In this document: positions 7,330-16,197 of the stretch, piece by piece | How the letters are laid out: the number at the start of each line of letters is the position of its first letter | Numbering within the stretch: position 1 is the first letter of the stretch | NCBI GenBank assembly: GCA_020850355.1 | Contig: JADZEX010000079.1 | Span: forward strand, 1-32,784 | Direction: 5' to 3' | DNA length: 32,784 nt | Source of the DNA: Fimbriimonadaceae bacterium | GTDB taxonomy: Bacteria; Armatimonadota; UBA10988 | Notes under the pieces: generated by a model | What the model saw: only the letters and a program-made list of their open reading frames with translations | What the model was told of the DNA's origin: nothing | Databases searched by the model: none | Program-made: the position numbers and the translations under genes

Positions 7330-8265
7330 ATGCGGATGGAGACGCCAGGTCCGGCGGATGGGGATGAGGACGCCGCGCTATTGCAGCAGTTCGAGAAGCT
7401 GCTGGCCAGCGTGGCCAAGGAGGTTGGCACACGGTCGGTCCAGCCCCACACCGCCGAGTTGCGGGAGGCGCTGGACGGCGCTCAGAAGGCCGTCGGCGAG
7501 CAGACCAAGGAGTTCCAGCGGGCGGCGAGCGTGGCAACGCAGCGGGTCCAAGGGCTCCGGGACGAGCTCACCACGCTGCTCAGCGGTTACCGTGACAAAC
7601 TGACCAAGCTGCTGGAGGACCAGCGCGCGGCGGTAACTGGCGCGCTGGAAGGGGCCCTGCAGCAGGCACGGCGGCGGGAGGCCGCGGCGGCTGAGGTCAG
7701 CCGCGGGATCGAGCACCAGTTGCAGGCGGCGGCCGCCGCCTCGCACGAGGAGTTCGGCCGAACCGCGGACCAGCTCCAGGCGCACTTGGAGCGCTACGCC
7801 GACCAGGTGCTGGGCGCGGTGGCGGCCGAGTCAGCCGCGGTCGAGCGCCTGCAGACGCTCCACGCCAGCATCGACAGCCACACCGCCACACTCCAGTCCC
7901 TCGGCCAGGAACTGGTCCGCACGGCTGAGCCCCTCCAGGCGTTGCCCGCGGCGGTGACCCGCAGTTCCGATCAGTTGACCGCTCGCCTGGCGGAGTTCGA
8001 CCGCCAGATCCAGCGCCACCTCGGCCAGGTCGACGAGCGCCTGGCTGGCTTGGACCAACAGGTGGCGCGCCTGGCCGCTGACCAGCGGTCCCTGTCGCAG
8101 CATTTGAATGGGGCTCTCCATGATCTGCGGCAGGACCAGACCCGGCAGGCCTCGGCCAGCGAAGGTCGGCTGGCAGCCATCGAGACACGGCTGGCGGAGA
8201 TGCTAGAGTTTCTGCAGCGGCCGAAAGGTCTGGCGGCCTGGTTCGGTCGGACTGACGGCCAATGA
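7330..8265 (+). CDS. Coiled-coil protein of the dynamin-like module
   Basis: About 311 residues, almost entirely helical. Heptad-like patterns and many Q/A/E/R residues run from about residue 15 to 295, with no signal peptide or membrane span. The tail KGLAAWFGRTDGQ is a short amphipathic or aromatic patch. Segments such as ADQLQAHLERYADQVLGAV and ARLAEFDRQIQRHLGQVDER resemble long structural coiled coils. Of the starts at 7264, 7321, 7330 and 7336, I prefer the ATG at 7330 because GGGAGG (7315-7320) is nine bases upstream. Its stop overlaps the start of the first GTPase (ATGA at 8262-8265), so translation is coupled. A role as tether or regulator of the GTPases is inferred from context. I see nothing compelling in the upstream gap 7166-7329. 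Confidence 0.65.
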   Translation: MRMETPGPADGDEDAALLQQFEKLLASVAKEVGTRSVQPHTAELREALDGAQKAVGEQTKEFQRAASVATQRVQGLRDELTTLLSGYRDKLTKLLEDQRAAVTGALEGALQQARRREAAAAEVSRGIEHQLQAAAAASHEEFGRTADQLQAHLERYADQVLGAVAAESAAVERLQTLHASIDSHTATLQSLGQELVRTAEPLQALPAAVTRSSDQLTARLAEFDRQIQRHLGQVDERLAGLDQQVARLAADQRSLSQHLNGALHDLRQDQTRQASASEGRLAAIETRLAEMLEFLQRPKGLAAWFGRTDGQ

Positions 8266-10298
8266 ACGCCCCCGACGGCAGCGCGGCGCAGGCCGTGCGG
8301 CTCTGGCGGCAACTGCTGCCGGCCCGCCGGCGGGAGCAGTTTCGGCGCTTGCGCGAGGGCGCGCAGCAGGCGATCGACCTGTTGCAGCCGCCGTGCGCTG
8401 CCCAGCCGCGGCAGGCCCTGCACGACCTCTTGCCGGCCCTGCACGCCGACTACTACGTGATGGCGCTGGGGCTGTTCAGCGCTGGCAAGAGCACCCTGCT
8501 CAACGCCCTGCTGCACCGGCCGCTGTTGCCCGCCAAGCACGAGCGCTGCACTCGTCGGCTGACCCGCCTGCAGTACGGCAGCACTCCGCGAGCGACACTG
8601 TTCAACCCTGCCACGGGCCAACGTCAAGAGTGCCCCCTTGAGCAGATCGCAGAGTTCAACGCGCAGTTGGCGGACCACGAGGCCACGGGCACCGCTCGGT
8701 CGACCCTCGAGATCGCGTTGCCGCTGCCGCTGCTGGCCGACCTGACTCTGCTCGACACCCCGGGCTTCGACGATGCAGGCCGGCTGGATGACGAGCACAG
8801 CCGGCATCTGTTGGCCCAGGCCGACTGCGTGCTCTGGCTGATACCCGGCGACCGCGTCGGCAAGCAGGCCGATGTCGAGCTGCTCAGCCTGGCCCCGGCC
8901 GAGGCGCGGCGGCTGGGGGTCCTGACGAAGTGGGACCTGGTGCAGGCGCCGATCCCCGGCGATTCGCCCGAGCCGGAGCGGCAGAAGGCGCTCGCCGAGG
9001 CGCGCCGCACCTTCCCGCAGGTCCAAGGTTGGTTCTGCGTCGACAGCATGGCGGCGCTGCGGGCCCTCGCGAGTGCGACCCCGGACGGTGACAGCGGTGT
9101 GCCGACGCTCGAGGCGGAGCTGCGGCAGTCGGCGCGCGACGGCCTGCGCCACAAAGCAGCGCAGCGGCGGCAGCAAATCACTCACCAGATCCGCCTGGCG
9201 CAGCAGCACCTGAGCGACCGCCGCGAGCGTCTCCAGGCCATCGCCGACCGGCATCAGGAGATGGTTGAGGGCCTGTTCGCGGGCGCGCTTCAGGCGCTCT
9301 GCGAGGCAATCCAGACGATCAGCCGCGCCCATGACAGTCAGGTCGAGGCGTTCGGCCGGGCCTTGCTGCAAGCAGGCCCGAGGCTGCTGCCGACGCGTGC
9401 CGCACCAGGGTTCGAGGAACGCCTGCACGACGCGGTGCCGACCGACTGCTACCAACCTCGGGCCTCCTGGTTGACCAACGCCTGGCGCCAGCTTGAGAGC
9501 CGGCTGACAACCCAGGCCAGTAAGCTCCTGGGTTACCGCGTGACGGCCAAGCCCTGGCCGCGTCCGGACCACTGCGACACCCTCCTTTGGTTGTGCCTGG
9601 GCGCTGATATCAAGAGTGTCCGGGAGTTTGCCACAGTGGCAGACAGCGCACTGGCGGGCTGCGGCGGGAACGCGAGCGCCGACCTCTCGACGGCCGCACT
9701 GGCCGCGTTCACCGCCGCCGATGCGGCCGCCGTGGCGGCAGTGGCCACACTGACCGGCGTCGACCTGGACCTGGACGACGACAGCGCCGATGATGATGAC
9801 AAGCAAGGGTCGTCAATCATCGCGCTGGCTCGGAGGCTCGGCGACTTGGCGGTCCCAGATATCCGAGCGATCGACTGGCAGGACCTGGCGGACGGAGTGG
9901 GGTTCGAGTGGACCGGTGGTCTGGTCTGGCTGCAGGACTTGACCAACAGCGCCTCAGGCATGTACCGAGACGGCATCTACCGGCCGCTCCGTGAGAATGC
10001 AGAGCGTGAGTTCGCGATGCGAGAGGTTGCGGCGTACCGTTGGCTGGTGCCGGCCACCGGCCGTCTCTTGCGTACCGTCTACGAGGAGGTCGGGGCCGAC
10101 TTCAGGCGACAGACCAGTGAACACTTGGACCGGCCGGCAGTGCTGGCCGAGGTGGCGGCTCTGGCCAACCTGTCAGAGCAGTTGGCCGCGACACAGCGTC
10201 ATATGGGCCGGCCACTGAGTCAGGCCAGCCTGATAAGCCAGGCTGCGCAGCGCCGGGCGCGAGCCGCCGAAGGAGTTGACGATGGCATCCGACGATAG
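8262..10298 (+). CDS. Dynamin-like large GTPase A
   Basis: A 678-residue protein with an N-terminal GTPase domain after a helical lead. G1 is GLFSAGKSTLLNALL at residues 70-84, G3 is LLDTPGFDDAG around 165, and G4 is LTKWDLV around 222. The RPLLPAKHERCTRRL stretch after G1 is where the switch-I threonine of dynamin-like proteins lies (PxxxxxxT). After residue 300 the chain is long and helical, as in the stalk of bacterial dynamin-like proteins. It includes a weakly hydrophobic alanine-rich segment (about 480-505) followed by an acidic run with eleven aspartates in about 18 residues. Such proteins bind and bend membranes on GTP hydrolysis. It overlaps the coiled-coil gene by 4 bases and GTPase B by 17 bases. 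The acidic insert is unusual and could be a regulatory linker. Confidence 0.85.
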   Translation: MNAPDGSAAQAVRLWRQLLPARRREQFRRLREGAQQAIDLLQPPCAAQPRQALHDLLPALHADYYVMALGLFSAGKSTLLNALLHRPLLPAKHERCTRRLTRLQYGSTPRATLFNPATGQRQECPLEQIAEFNAQLADHEATGTARSTLEIALPLPLLADLTLLDTPGFDDAGRLDDEHSRHLLAQADCVLWLIPGDRVGKQADVELLSLAPAEARRLGVLTKWDLVQAPIPGDSPEPERQKALAEARRTFPQVQGWFCVDSMAALRALASATPDGDSGVPTLEAELRQSARDGLRHKAAQRRQQITHQIRLAQQHLSDRRERLQAIADRHQEMVEGLFAGALQALCEAIQTISRAHDSQVEAFGRALLQAGPRLLPTRAAPGFEERLHDAVPTDCYQPRASWLTNAWRQLESRLTTQASKLLGYRVTAKPWPRPDHCDTLLWLCLGADIKSVREFATVADSALAGCGGNASADLSTAALAAFTAADAAAVAAVATLTGVDLDLDDDSADDDDKQGSSIIALARRLGDLAVPDIRAIDWQDLADGVGFEWTGGLVWLQDLTNSASGMYRDGIYRPLRENAEREFAMREVAAYRWLVPATGRLLRTVYEEVGADFRRQTSEHLDRPAVLAEVAALANLSEQLAATQRHMGRPLSQASLISQAAQRRARAAEGVDDGIRR

Positions 10299-12840
10299 GG
10301 TCACGCTGGCGGCCGGCGAGCTGTTTGCGCTGGCGGGAGAGCTCGCCGAGTTGCCGCCAGCGCCGCCGCCTGCGCTAATGACGCCCTTGGCGCAGAACCA
10401 ACGCGTGCTCGGTGAACTGGCCGCCGGGCCACAGCAAATCCTGTTGCTGGTGATGGGAGAGTTCAGCACGGGCAAGTCGACGCTGATCAACGCCCTGTTG
10501 GGCCGGGTCGTGGCGCCAATGTCGGCGACCATCGAGACCGGGCATCTCAGCCACTTCCATTACGGCTCACCCGAACGCGCCGTGGTCCACCTCCGGTCGG
10601 GCCGCGAACGGGAGATGGCACTCGAGTCCGTCGAGAGCCTGCTGCGCGCCGGCAATCCCGAGTCGCAGGCCCTGCTCGCGCAGATCGAGTGGGTTGACTA
10701 CTACCTGGACCTGGACCTGCTGCGGGACATCGCCCTGGTCGATACCCCCGGCTTGGGCTCGGTGCAGGCGCACCACGAGCAACTCACCGGGCGCTACCTG
10801 GACACGGCGCAGGCCGTGCTGTGGGTGTTCGACAGTGGGCAGGCCGGCACCGGCACCGAGTCCGCGTACCTGGAGACGCTCGGGAGCCATCGCTGCGTGA
10901 TCGGCGTTATCAACAAGGCCGACCGGGTCGATGAGTTCGACCGCCCCGGAGTCGGCCAGCACATCCGCGAGTTGGCGCACGGCACGCTCCGCGAGGTTGT
11001 TTGGGTCTCAGCCCGGCAGGCCCTGGGTTGTGCCCTCGACCAGCAGCCGTGGTCGGCCGAGAGCGGCCTGCCGCGACTCTGGGAGGTCGTCGTCGAGCAC
11101 GTCGTACAGCGCCAGGGCCTGATCGCCGAGGTCTCCCGCGACGGGATGCTTCGGGACGCCACCTGCCGGCTGTACGACCACGTCAGCCGGCGGCAGCGCG
11201 ACCTTGTGCGGCGGCTTGACGGGGCCGAGCGGGTGCGCCAGGTGCTCGACCAACGGAGCCGTGATGTGGCCCTGAAGGCCGAGACCAAACTGCTCGAGCT
11301 GACCAGGGCCTTGCACGAATCACTCAGTAGCGAGTGGGACGAATGTTGCCGTCGCCGCGGCAACGACCTCGACGGCCTCGGGCAGGACGCGGCGCAACTC
11401 TGCGCGCCCCAGCGCCGAAACGACCTGAATCGAGACCTGCAGGCCACGGCACAACGGCTGTTCGACGACGAGTGGACAACTCTGACTGCGCAGTGGGATT
11501 TGGCGGACCGGGCGCCGGGTGCGGCGCCATTCGTGCCACTTGACGGCGTGGCGCCGCCCGATTCGGGCGACGCGGTGAGCGACGGCTTGGTTGGCGCCGG
11601 CTTCGGTCTGGCGGCTGGGGCCGTGATCGCGGCCGCATCGGCGGCGATCACGGTGGCGATCCTGCCATATGCCGCGGTGATCGGGGCCGTCGCCACCCTC
11701 GGCAACATGGTCAAACGAAACCGCCAGCACGGAGCGGCCGCCGCCGAGGTACGGCGGCGAGTCCAGGACGGTCTGGATAGGGAAAGGCAGGAACTCGACC
11801 AGTACGTCCGGCAGCACTTGCTGCCCTCGATTGAGGTACAAGGTCGCTTGGTCGCCGACCAGTTAGGTTCCGAGCAGACACAGCAACTGCTGGGCGGATT
11901 CCCCATCGAGCGCCTCCAGCAGAGCGCTGCCCGCTGCCAGGAGATCGAAACGGTCGTCCGCCGTGTCGCACGTCAGATGCAGGTGGATCTACGGGGCGTC
12001 GTCCACTCCGACGAGGGGGCCAGCGAGCCCGACGCCGACCATGACCCGGCGCGGCGGGTCGAGTTGCCGCCGGGGCCGGCCCCTGCCAGTCCGCCCCCGG
12101 CGGGGCCACCACCGACCATCCTGAGCGACACCGTGCTGGTCCGCCGCGCTCCCGGGCGCCCAGCCCCGGACCAGGCCGCGCCGCCGCCTGACGGAGGTGG
12201 CGAGGGACAGGCGGCCGAGGCGCTGCTCGCGGAGGAGCCACCGGCCCCCGAACTGCAGGTGGTGGAGGCTGCACCGTCCGAGGCCCCGACCGCGGCCGCA
12301 GCGCAGCCGCCGGCCGACGCTCCATCACGGGAGGCGGAGCGGGTGGCCAAGGAACAGCAGGATGCTGCGGAGCTTCGTCGCATCAAAGAAAAGCTAGGAG
12401 CTGAGCAGGAGGCCCGTCGGAAGGCGGAGTCCGAGCGGGATCAGGCACAGCGCCAGCAGGCGCTGGACCACGCGCAGGCCGCGCAGGCCGCCGCGGCCGG
12501 CGCGCCGGTCCCGGTCAGCGACGCTCGCGCCCTCCGACTCCGGTGGGAGCGACTCTACCGGAGCACCACGGTCACCGACGCCGCATGGCGCCGCATCAAG
12601 AAGCTGCCAACGGCGCGGCGGGACGAGCTCGAAAGGCTGGTGGGAAGCCTGCAGCATTCTGATCGGCCGAAGAGCCGCGACAAGGTCGTGGGCACGGCCG
12701 ACGTCTATGAGTTCGGATTCGACCACGATGGCCGGGCGTATGTGCGCTTCGAAGGTGCGCGAGTGGTGCTGCTCCAGGTGGGTGCCAAGGGCACCCAGGA
12801 GCGCGACACGCAGGCCTTGCGGCGGCAGTCCCCGGGCTAG
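10282..12840 (+). CDS. Dynamin-like GTPase B with RelE-like C-terminal domain
   Basis: An 852-residue protein starting at the ATG at 10282, with AGGAG at 10271-10275. G1 is VMGEFSTGKSTLINALLG (residues about 57-74), G3 is LVDTPGLGS around 154, and G4 is INKADRVDE around 211. A helical stalk leads to a hydrophobic glycine/alanine hairpin at about 434-475, a likely membrane-inserting paddle. Next come a coiled coil (about 485-590), a proline-rich disordered linker (about 600-690) and a charged helix. The last 100 residues (RLRWERLYRSTTVTDAAW ... DVYEFGFDHDGRAYVRFEG ... VVLLQVGAKGTQERD) resemble the RelE/ParE-type toxin fold. GTPase A and B are dissimilar outside the G motifs, consistent with a heteromeric pair. 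The RelE-like assignment is from pattern recognition only. Confidence 0.8.
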   Translation: MASDDRVTLAAGELFALAGELAELPPAPPPALMTPLAQNQRVLGELAAGPQQILLLVMGEFSTGKSTLINALLGRVVAPMSATIETGHLSHFHYGSPERAVVHLRSGREREMALESVESLLRAGNPESQALLAQIEWVDYYLDLDLLRDIALVDTPGLGSVQAHHEQLTGRYLDTAQAVLWVFDSGQAGTGTESAYLETLGSHRCVIGVINKADRVDEFDRPGVGQHIRELAHGTLREVVWVSARQALGCALDQQPWSAESGLPRLWEVVVEHVVQRQGLIAEVSRDGMLRDATCRLYDHVSRRQRDLVRRLDGAERVRQVLDQRSRDVALKAETKLLELTRALHESLSSEWDECCRRRGNDLDGLGQDAAQLCAPQRRNDLNRDLQATAQRLFDDEWTTLTAQWDLADRAPGAAPFVPLDGVAPPDSGDAVSDGLVGAGFGLAAGAVIAAASAAITVAILPYAAVIGAVATLGNMVKRNRQHGAAAAEVRRRVQDGLDRERQELDQYVRQHLLPSIEVQGRLVADQLGSEQTQQLLGGFPIERLQQSAARCQEIETVVRRVARQMQVDLRGVVHSDEGASEPDADHDPARRVELPPGPAPASPPPAGPPPTILSDTVLVRRAPGRPAPDQAAPPPDGGGEGQAAEALLAEEPPAPELQVVEAAPSEAPTAAAAQPPADAPSREAERVAKEQQDAAELRRIKEKLGAEQEARRKAESERDQAQRQQALDHAQAAQAAAAGAPVPVSDARALRLRWERLYRSTTVTDAAWRRIKKLPTARRDELERLVGSLQHSDRPKSRDKVVGTADVYEFGFDHDGRAYVRFEGARVVLLQVGAKGTQERDTQALRRQSPG

Positions 12841-12865
12841 CAGTCCGCTCCGAGCCGGCTGCTCA

Positions 12866-12882
12866 GGCCGCTAGCTGCGGCC
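12866..12882. terminator. Hairpin between convergent genes
   Basis: GGCCGC at 12866-12871 and GCGGCC at 12877-12882 form a perfect 6-bp stem with a 5-base loop. It lies between the convergent GTPase B and membrane protein genes and overlaps the latter's stop codon. There is no T tract, so a terminator role is only suggested by position. Confidence 0.3.
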
Positions 12883-13938
12883 GGTGGCCGCCTGCCGGGC
12901 CAGTTCGCCAAACGCCAGCTCCAAGCACTCGACCTGCCGCAACGCGTCGCGGGCCTCTGTGGGTGAGTAGTCGGCCGTCAGCGCGGCCAGCTCCACCAGG
13001 TGCTTCAGCTCGCAGAACAGCCGCAGCAGCTCCCCGCGACGGCTGGCCAAGACGGGCTGGGCGCGGTGCTCCTGCAGGAAGCTGGCGTAGTTCAGCAGCT
13101 TGGCAGTGTTGGTCACAAAGACCTCGTGCGGCACCTGGAGCAGAGCACGGCAGGCGCCGAGACCGGTCGCCCCGCCCAACAGGCCGCCGCCGCAGACCAG
13201 CACGGTGAAGCCGCCGGCCATGCCCAGCCCCCCGGTGGCCAGCGCTCCGCCGCCAAAGAAGGCCAGGCCCGAGGTGAAGGCAGCCGCTCCATGCCAGCCC
13301 AGCAGGTGCGTGCCGACGGCCGTCGCGAGCCCCGGCGCCGCCAGACCGGCCGTCAGCAATGCCGCGACCGTGGCCCCGGTCGTCCAGAGCGCGACCTTTC
13401 TCCAGTAGTGCGTCGCCTGCCGCGCGAAGCTGTCGGTGTCGCTCAGAATACGCTGGCCGGCGTCTCCTGGCAGCCCCACCAACTGGCTGATCTCCGTGGC
13501 GCCAGCGCGCGGGTCAACCTCCTGCGGCCGGCCTTTGGCCGCGGCGTAGAGGGGCACGTGGAGCACTTCCTGGAGCACCAGGAAGCGCGTCGCCAGCCCC
13601 TCCGGCGTGGCCGGCAGCCGCGCCTGCAGCGTCTCCAGCGTGGGCCGTTGGCCAACCCTGGGTCCCGCCGCCTGATGGGCCTCCGCGATCCACTGGTCCA
13701 GCCAGTCCCGCTTGCTCACCACCTGCGCCGAGGCCCGCCGGGCCTGGACACCTTGGCCAAAGCGCTGCGCCTTCCGCAGCAGCGAGTCAGCGTCCGGTGC
13801 ACCGGCCGCGGCGCTCGCCGCGGCGGCCTGTTCGGCGGCTTCCGTGCGCTCGATATCGCGCCCGGCGCGTTGCTCCACCAGGCCGACGAACAGCTCGTAG
13901 GCGCCACCATCCAGCGTGAACTCGCGAAGTCCTGTCAT
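12871..13938 (-). CDS. Glycine-rich membrane protein facing the dynamin-like genes
   Basis: A 355-residue protein with a helical, charged N-terminal half (residues 1-180) and two or more hydrophobic segments between about 181 and 262. The second cluster is extremely glycine-rich (GGGALATGGLGMAGG, then CGGGLLGGATG), a glycine-zipper-like hairpin seen in proteins that insert in or span membranes. A helical C-terminal tail of about 90 residues follows, with conserved-looking LLNYASFLQEHR and LFCELKHLVELAAL. There is no signal peptide. GGGAGC lies upstream of the ATG at 13938. It is convergent with GTPase B, only 30 bases away. I recall similar glycine-rich hairpin proteins next to bacterial dynamin-like GTPases, but I cannot name the family. 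A membrane anchor or pore partner is the natural guess. Confidence 0.6.
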   Translation of the reverse strand: MTGLREFTLDGGAYELFVGLVEQRAGRDIERTEAAEQAAAASAAAGAPDADSLLRKAQRFGQGVQARRASAQVVSKRDWLDQWIAEAHQAAGPRVGQRPTLETLQARLPATPEGLATRFLVLQEVLHVPLYAAAKGRPQEVDPRAGATEISQLVGLPGDAGQRILSDTDSFARQATHYWRKVALWTTGATVAALLTAGLAAPGLATAVGTHLLGWHGAAAFTSGLAFFGGGALATGGLGMAGGFTVLVCGGGLLGGATGLGACRALLQVPHEVFVTNTAKLLNYASFLQEHRAQPVLASRRGELLRLFCELKHLVELAALTADYSPTEARDALRQVECLELAFGELARQAATGRS

Positions 13939-14010
13939 CGCTCGGCTCCCATGCAGCGACCCTGATCTGCCACAGCAGCCGCCGTCGCGTCAAGTTGCCC
14001 CCCGCCCCCC

Positions 14011-14358
14011 TCACCGCAGCACCTGCTCCATCGCCTTCCCCTTCGCCAGCTCGTCCACCAGCTTGTCCAGCCAGCGGATCTGTTGCATCAGGGGGTCCTC
14101 AATCGTCTCGACGCGGACGCCGCAGACGACGCCCTTGATCAGCACGCGGTTGGGGTGCAGGCACGGCGCTTCGGCGAAGAAGGTGGCCACGTCGCAGCCG
14201 CGGTCAAGTTGCTGCTGCAGGGCCTCGCGGGTGTAGCCGGTCAGCCAGCCGATCACCTGGTCGACCTCGTCCTGCGTGCGGCCCTTGCGGACCACCTTGT
14301 TGACCAGGCAGGGGTAGACCTTGGCGAACGCCATGTGGTAGATGCGATGGTCGGCCAT
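14011..14358 (-). CDS. DUF2200 family protein
   Basis: A 115-residue protein that matches the DUF2200 family along its whole length: [19 protein letters not shown] at the start, then [44 protein letters not shown], and the final [18 protein letters not shown]. The biochemical function of the family is not known to me; it is small, soluble and widespread. The ATG at 14358 has GGGAGA just upstream. It follows the VOC-fold gene by 19 bases on the same strand, so the two probably share a transcript. Confidence 0.9.
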   Translation of the reverse strand: MADHRIYHMAFAKVYPCLVNKVVRKGRTQDEVDQVIGWLTGYTREALQQQLDRGCDVATFFAEAPCLHPNRVLIKGVVCGVRVETIEDPLMQQIRWLDKLVDELAKGKAMEQVLR

Positions 14359-14377
14359 CGGGGTCTCCCGGAGGGCG

Positions 14378-14851
14378 TCAGTCGCGGATCGCGGCTTCGA
14401 TCGTGGCGATGTCGATCTTGGTCATCGGCAGCATCGCCTGAAAGGCCCGCGGAGCCAGGTGCGGGTCGGCCATCGCGCGGGATAGGGCGACCGGGGTGAT
14501 CTGCCACGAGATGCCCCACTTGTCACGGCACCAGCCGCAGCGGCTGGCTTCTCCGCCGTGACCGACCAGGGCGTCCCAGTAACGGTCGGTCTCGGCCTGG
14601 TCGGCGGTGGCGACCTGGAAGGAGAAGGCCGGGCTGTGGCGGTAGGTGTCGCCGCCGTTGAGCCCGAGGCAGGGCAGGCCGAGGACGGTGAACTCGACGG
14701 TCAGCACGTCGCCGCGGCGACCGGCGAACCAATCCGCCGGCGCGCGGTGCACCGCCTGCACCGCGGAGTTGGGAAACGTCGCGGCGTAGAACTCGGCGGC
14801 CTCGGAGGCGGCGCCGTCGTACCACAGGCAGATCGTCAGCGGGGCGGGCAT
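14378..14851 (-). CDS. PhnB-like VOC-fold protein (3-demethylubiquinone methyltransferase-like domain)
   Basis: A 157-residue protein of the glyoxalase/VOC superfamily, of the PhnB or 3-dmu-9_3-mt type. It shows the expected order: [20 protein letters not shown], then [20 protein letters not shown], then [20 protein letters not shown], then [16 protein letters not shown]. It ends with a run typical of the family, [18 protein letters not shown]. Despite the domain name, members are usually not methyltransferases, and the substrate cannot be read from the sequence. The ATG at 14851 has AGGAG upstream, so I prefer it over farther in-frame starts. It heads a short minus-strand unit with the DUF2200 gene. 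Confidence 0.85.
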   Translation of the reverse strand: MPAPLTICLWYDGAASEAAEFYAATFPNSAVQAVHRAPADWFAGRRGDVLTVEFTVLGLPCLGLNGGDTYRHSPAFSFQVATADQAETDRYWDALVGHGGEASRCGWCRDKWGISWQITPVALSRAMADPHLAPRAFQAMLPMTKIDIATIEAAIRD

Positions 14852-15204
14852 GGTCGGCGTGCTCCTGGGCCACTCGGCAGCGCCCCAGCGGCCCGTCGGC
14901 GCAGCGTCGCCGGCACGGTGCCGGGGCCCGTTGCGCGAGGATACGATCAGCGTGGCCCGCGGCGCCGGGCCTGTCAACGGCAGGTCTGGCAGACCGAGCC
15001 CGCGCTGCGGCCGGCCGGCCCGGACCATCGCCGAACGGTGTTCGCGGACGCAGCGGGTGTTCGGCAGGTGGCTGACCGGGCTGATCGCGACGCGTTGAAC
15101 GCCGCCTCGCCGGCGCAGCGCAGTGGCGGGGCAGGCGCCTGGGCAGAGGACGGCTTGCCGGCCCGGCGGGCCTTGCCGTACACTACCGCTGGGGAGCCCG
15201 TGTG
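14852..15204. other. Divergent intergenic region
   Basis: This 353-base gap separates the VOC-fold gene (minus) from the methyltransferase gene (plus), so it should hold two outward promoters. A plausible plus-strand promoter is listed separately at 15155-15184. I see no convincing coding frame, tRNA or repeat family here; GC content remains high throughout. The AT-rich patch GGATACGATCAG around 14938-14949 is the only other promoter-like spot. Confidence 0.5.
15155..15184 (+). promoter_or_regulatory. Candidate sigma70-type promoter for the methyltransferase operon
   Basis: TTGCCG at 15155-15160 and TACACT at 15179-15184 are 18 bases apart and lie just upstream of the ribosome site GGGGAG (15191-15196). 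Each box matches four of six consensus bases. The spacer contains a GC-rich inverted repeat (GGCCCGGCGGGCC) that could bind a regulator or be incidental. Confidence 0.4.
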
Positions 15205-16197
15205 ATGCCCGCCGACACGTCTGCCGCTCGTCTGTCTGCCGCCACAATGGCGCTGCTGCGTTGCCCGGCCTGCGGGGGTGAACTGGATTGGGCCGCGGCG
15301 ATCACCTGCCGGGGCTGCCAGCGCCGCTATCCGGTGTTGGACGGTGTGCCGATCCTGCTGGACGAGCAGCAGAGCCTCTTCAGCCCGGAGCAGTACGAGG
15401 CGACGCAGCCGGTCTTCTACGATCGTTCGAGTCGGCTGCAGCGGCTGGTCTGGCGGGTACAGCCCGGGTTGCGCTGGCGCGACGACGACGCGCCGGTCTA
15501 CCACCACCTGCGCGACCTGCTCGGTCAGCGGTCGCAGCCGCGGGTGCTGGTGGTGGGGGGCGCCATCGAGGGGCAGGGGATGCGGCATCTGCGCGACTTG
15601 CCGGGAATCGAGCTGGTCAACACGGACATCGAACTCAAGCCGGGCACCGGGCTGGTCTGCGACGGCCACCAGTTGCCGTTCGCCGACGCCAGCTTCGACG
15701 CGGTGATTGCCCAGGCCGTGTTGGAGCACGTCCTTGACCCGGCGCGCTGCGTCGCCGAGTTGCATCGCGTACTGCAGCCGGCTGGGCTGGTCTATGTCGA
15801 GACGCCGTTCATGCAGCAGGTCCATGGCGGGGCTTTCGACTTCACGCGGTATAGCGCCCAAGGCCATCGCCGGCTGCTGCGCGATTTCGCCGAGCTGGAG
15901 AGCGGTGCGCTGAGCGGGCCGGGCAGCGCCCTGGCGTGGTCCTGGCGGTACTTCCTGACCAGCTTCGCGCGCACCCGCCGGGGCTACCGCCTGCTCAACC
16001 AGATCGCCATCTGGACCGCCTGGCCGTGGAAGCACTTCGACCGCTGGCTGCTGCGCCGCCCCGGCGCCCTCGACGCCGCGTCGGTGCTGTACTTTCTGGG
16101 GAGCCGGCAGGCCACGCCGCTCGACGACCACGAGCTGTTGAGCGCCTACCAGGGCTTCAACGGCGTGCGCCTGCCAGGCAAGAACCCGACGGCATGA
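15205..16197 (+). CDS. Trm112-like zinc domain fused to a SAM-dependent methyltransferase
   Basis: A 330-residue protein. The N-terminal part LRCPACGGELDW ... CRGCQRRYPVLDGVPILL is a Trm112-like segment with two C-x2-C pairs, the usual short zinc-binding partner of methyltransferases. A class I methyltransferase core follows: motif I VLVVGGAIEGQG, NTDIELKP, then CDGHQLPFADASFDAVIAQ and LEHVLDP, with HRVLQPAGLVYVETPF as post-motif strands. The C-terminal 100 residues are helical and basic. The ATG at 15205 has GGGGAG eight bases upstream; the adjacent GTG at 15202 would add one residue. It overlaps the following membrane-protein gene (ATGA). Genes of this type are often linked to surface glycan or lipid biosynthesis, but the acceptor cannot be read here. 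Confidence 0.8.
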   Translation: MPADTSAARLSAATMALLRCPACGGELDWAAAITCRGCQRRYPVLDGVPILLDEQQSLFSPEQYEATQPVFYDRSSRLQRLVWRVQPGLRWRDDDAPVYHHLRDLLGQRSQPRVLVVGGAIEGQGMRHLRDLPGIELVNTDIELKPGTGLVCDGHQLPFADASFDAVIAQAVLEHVLDPARCVAELHRVLQPAGLVYVETPFMQQVHGGAFDFTRYSAQGHRRLLRDFAELESGALSGPGSALAWSWRYFLTSFARTRRGYRLLNQIAIWTAWPWKHFDRWLLRRPGALDAASVLYFLGSRQATPLDDHELLSAYQGFNGVRLPGKNPTA

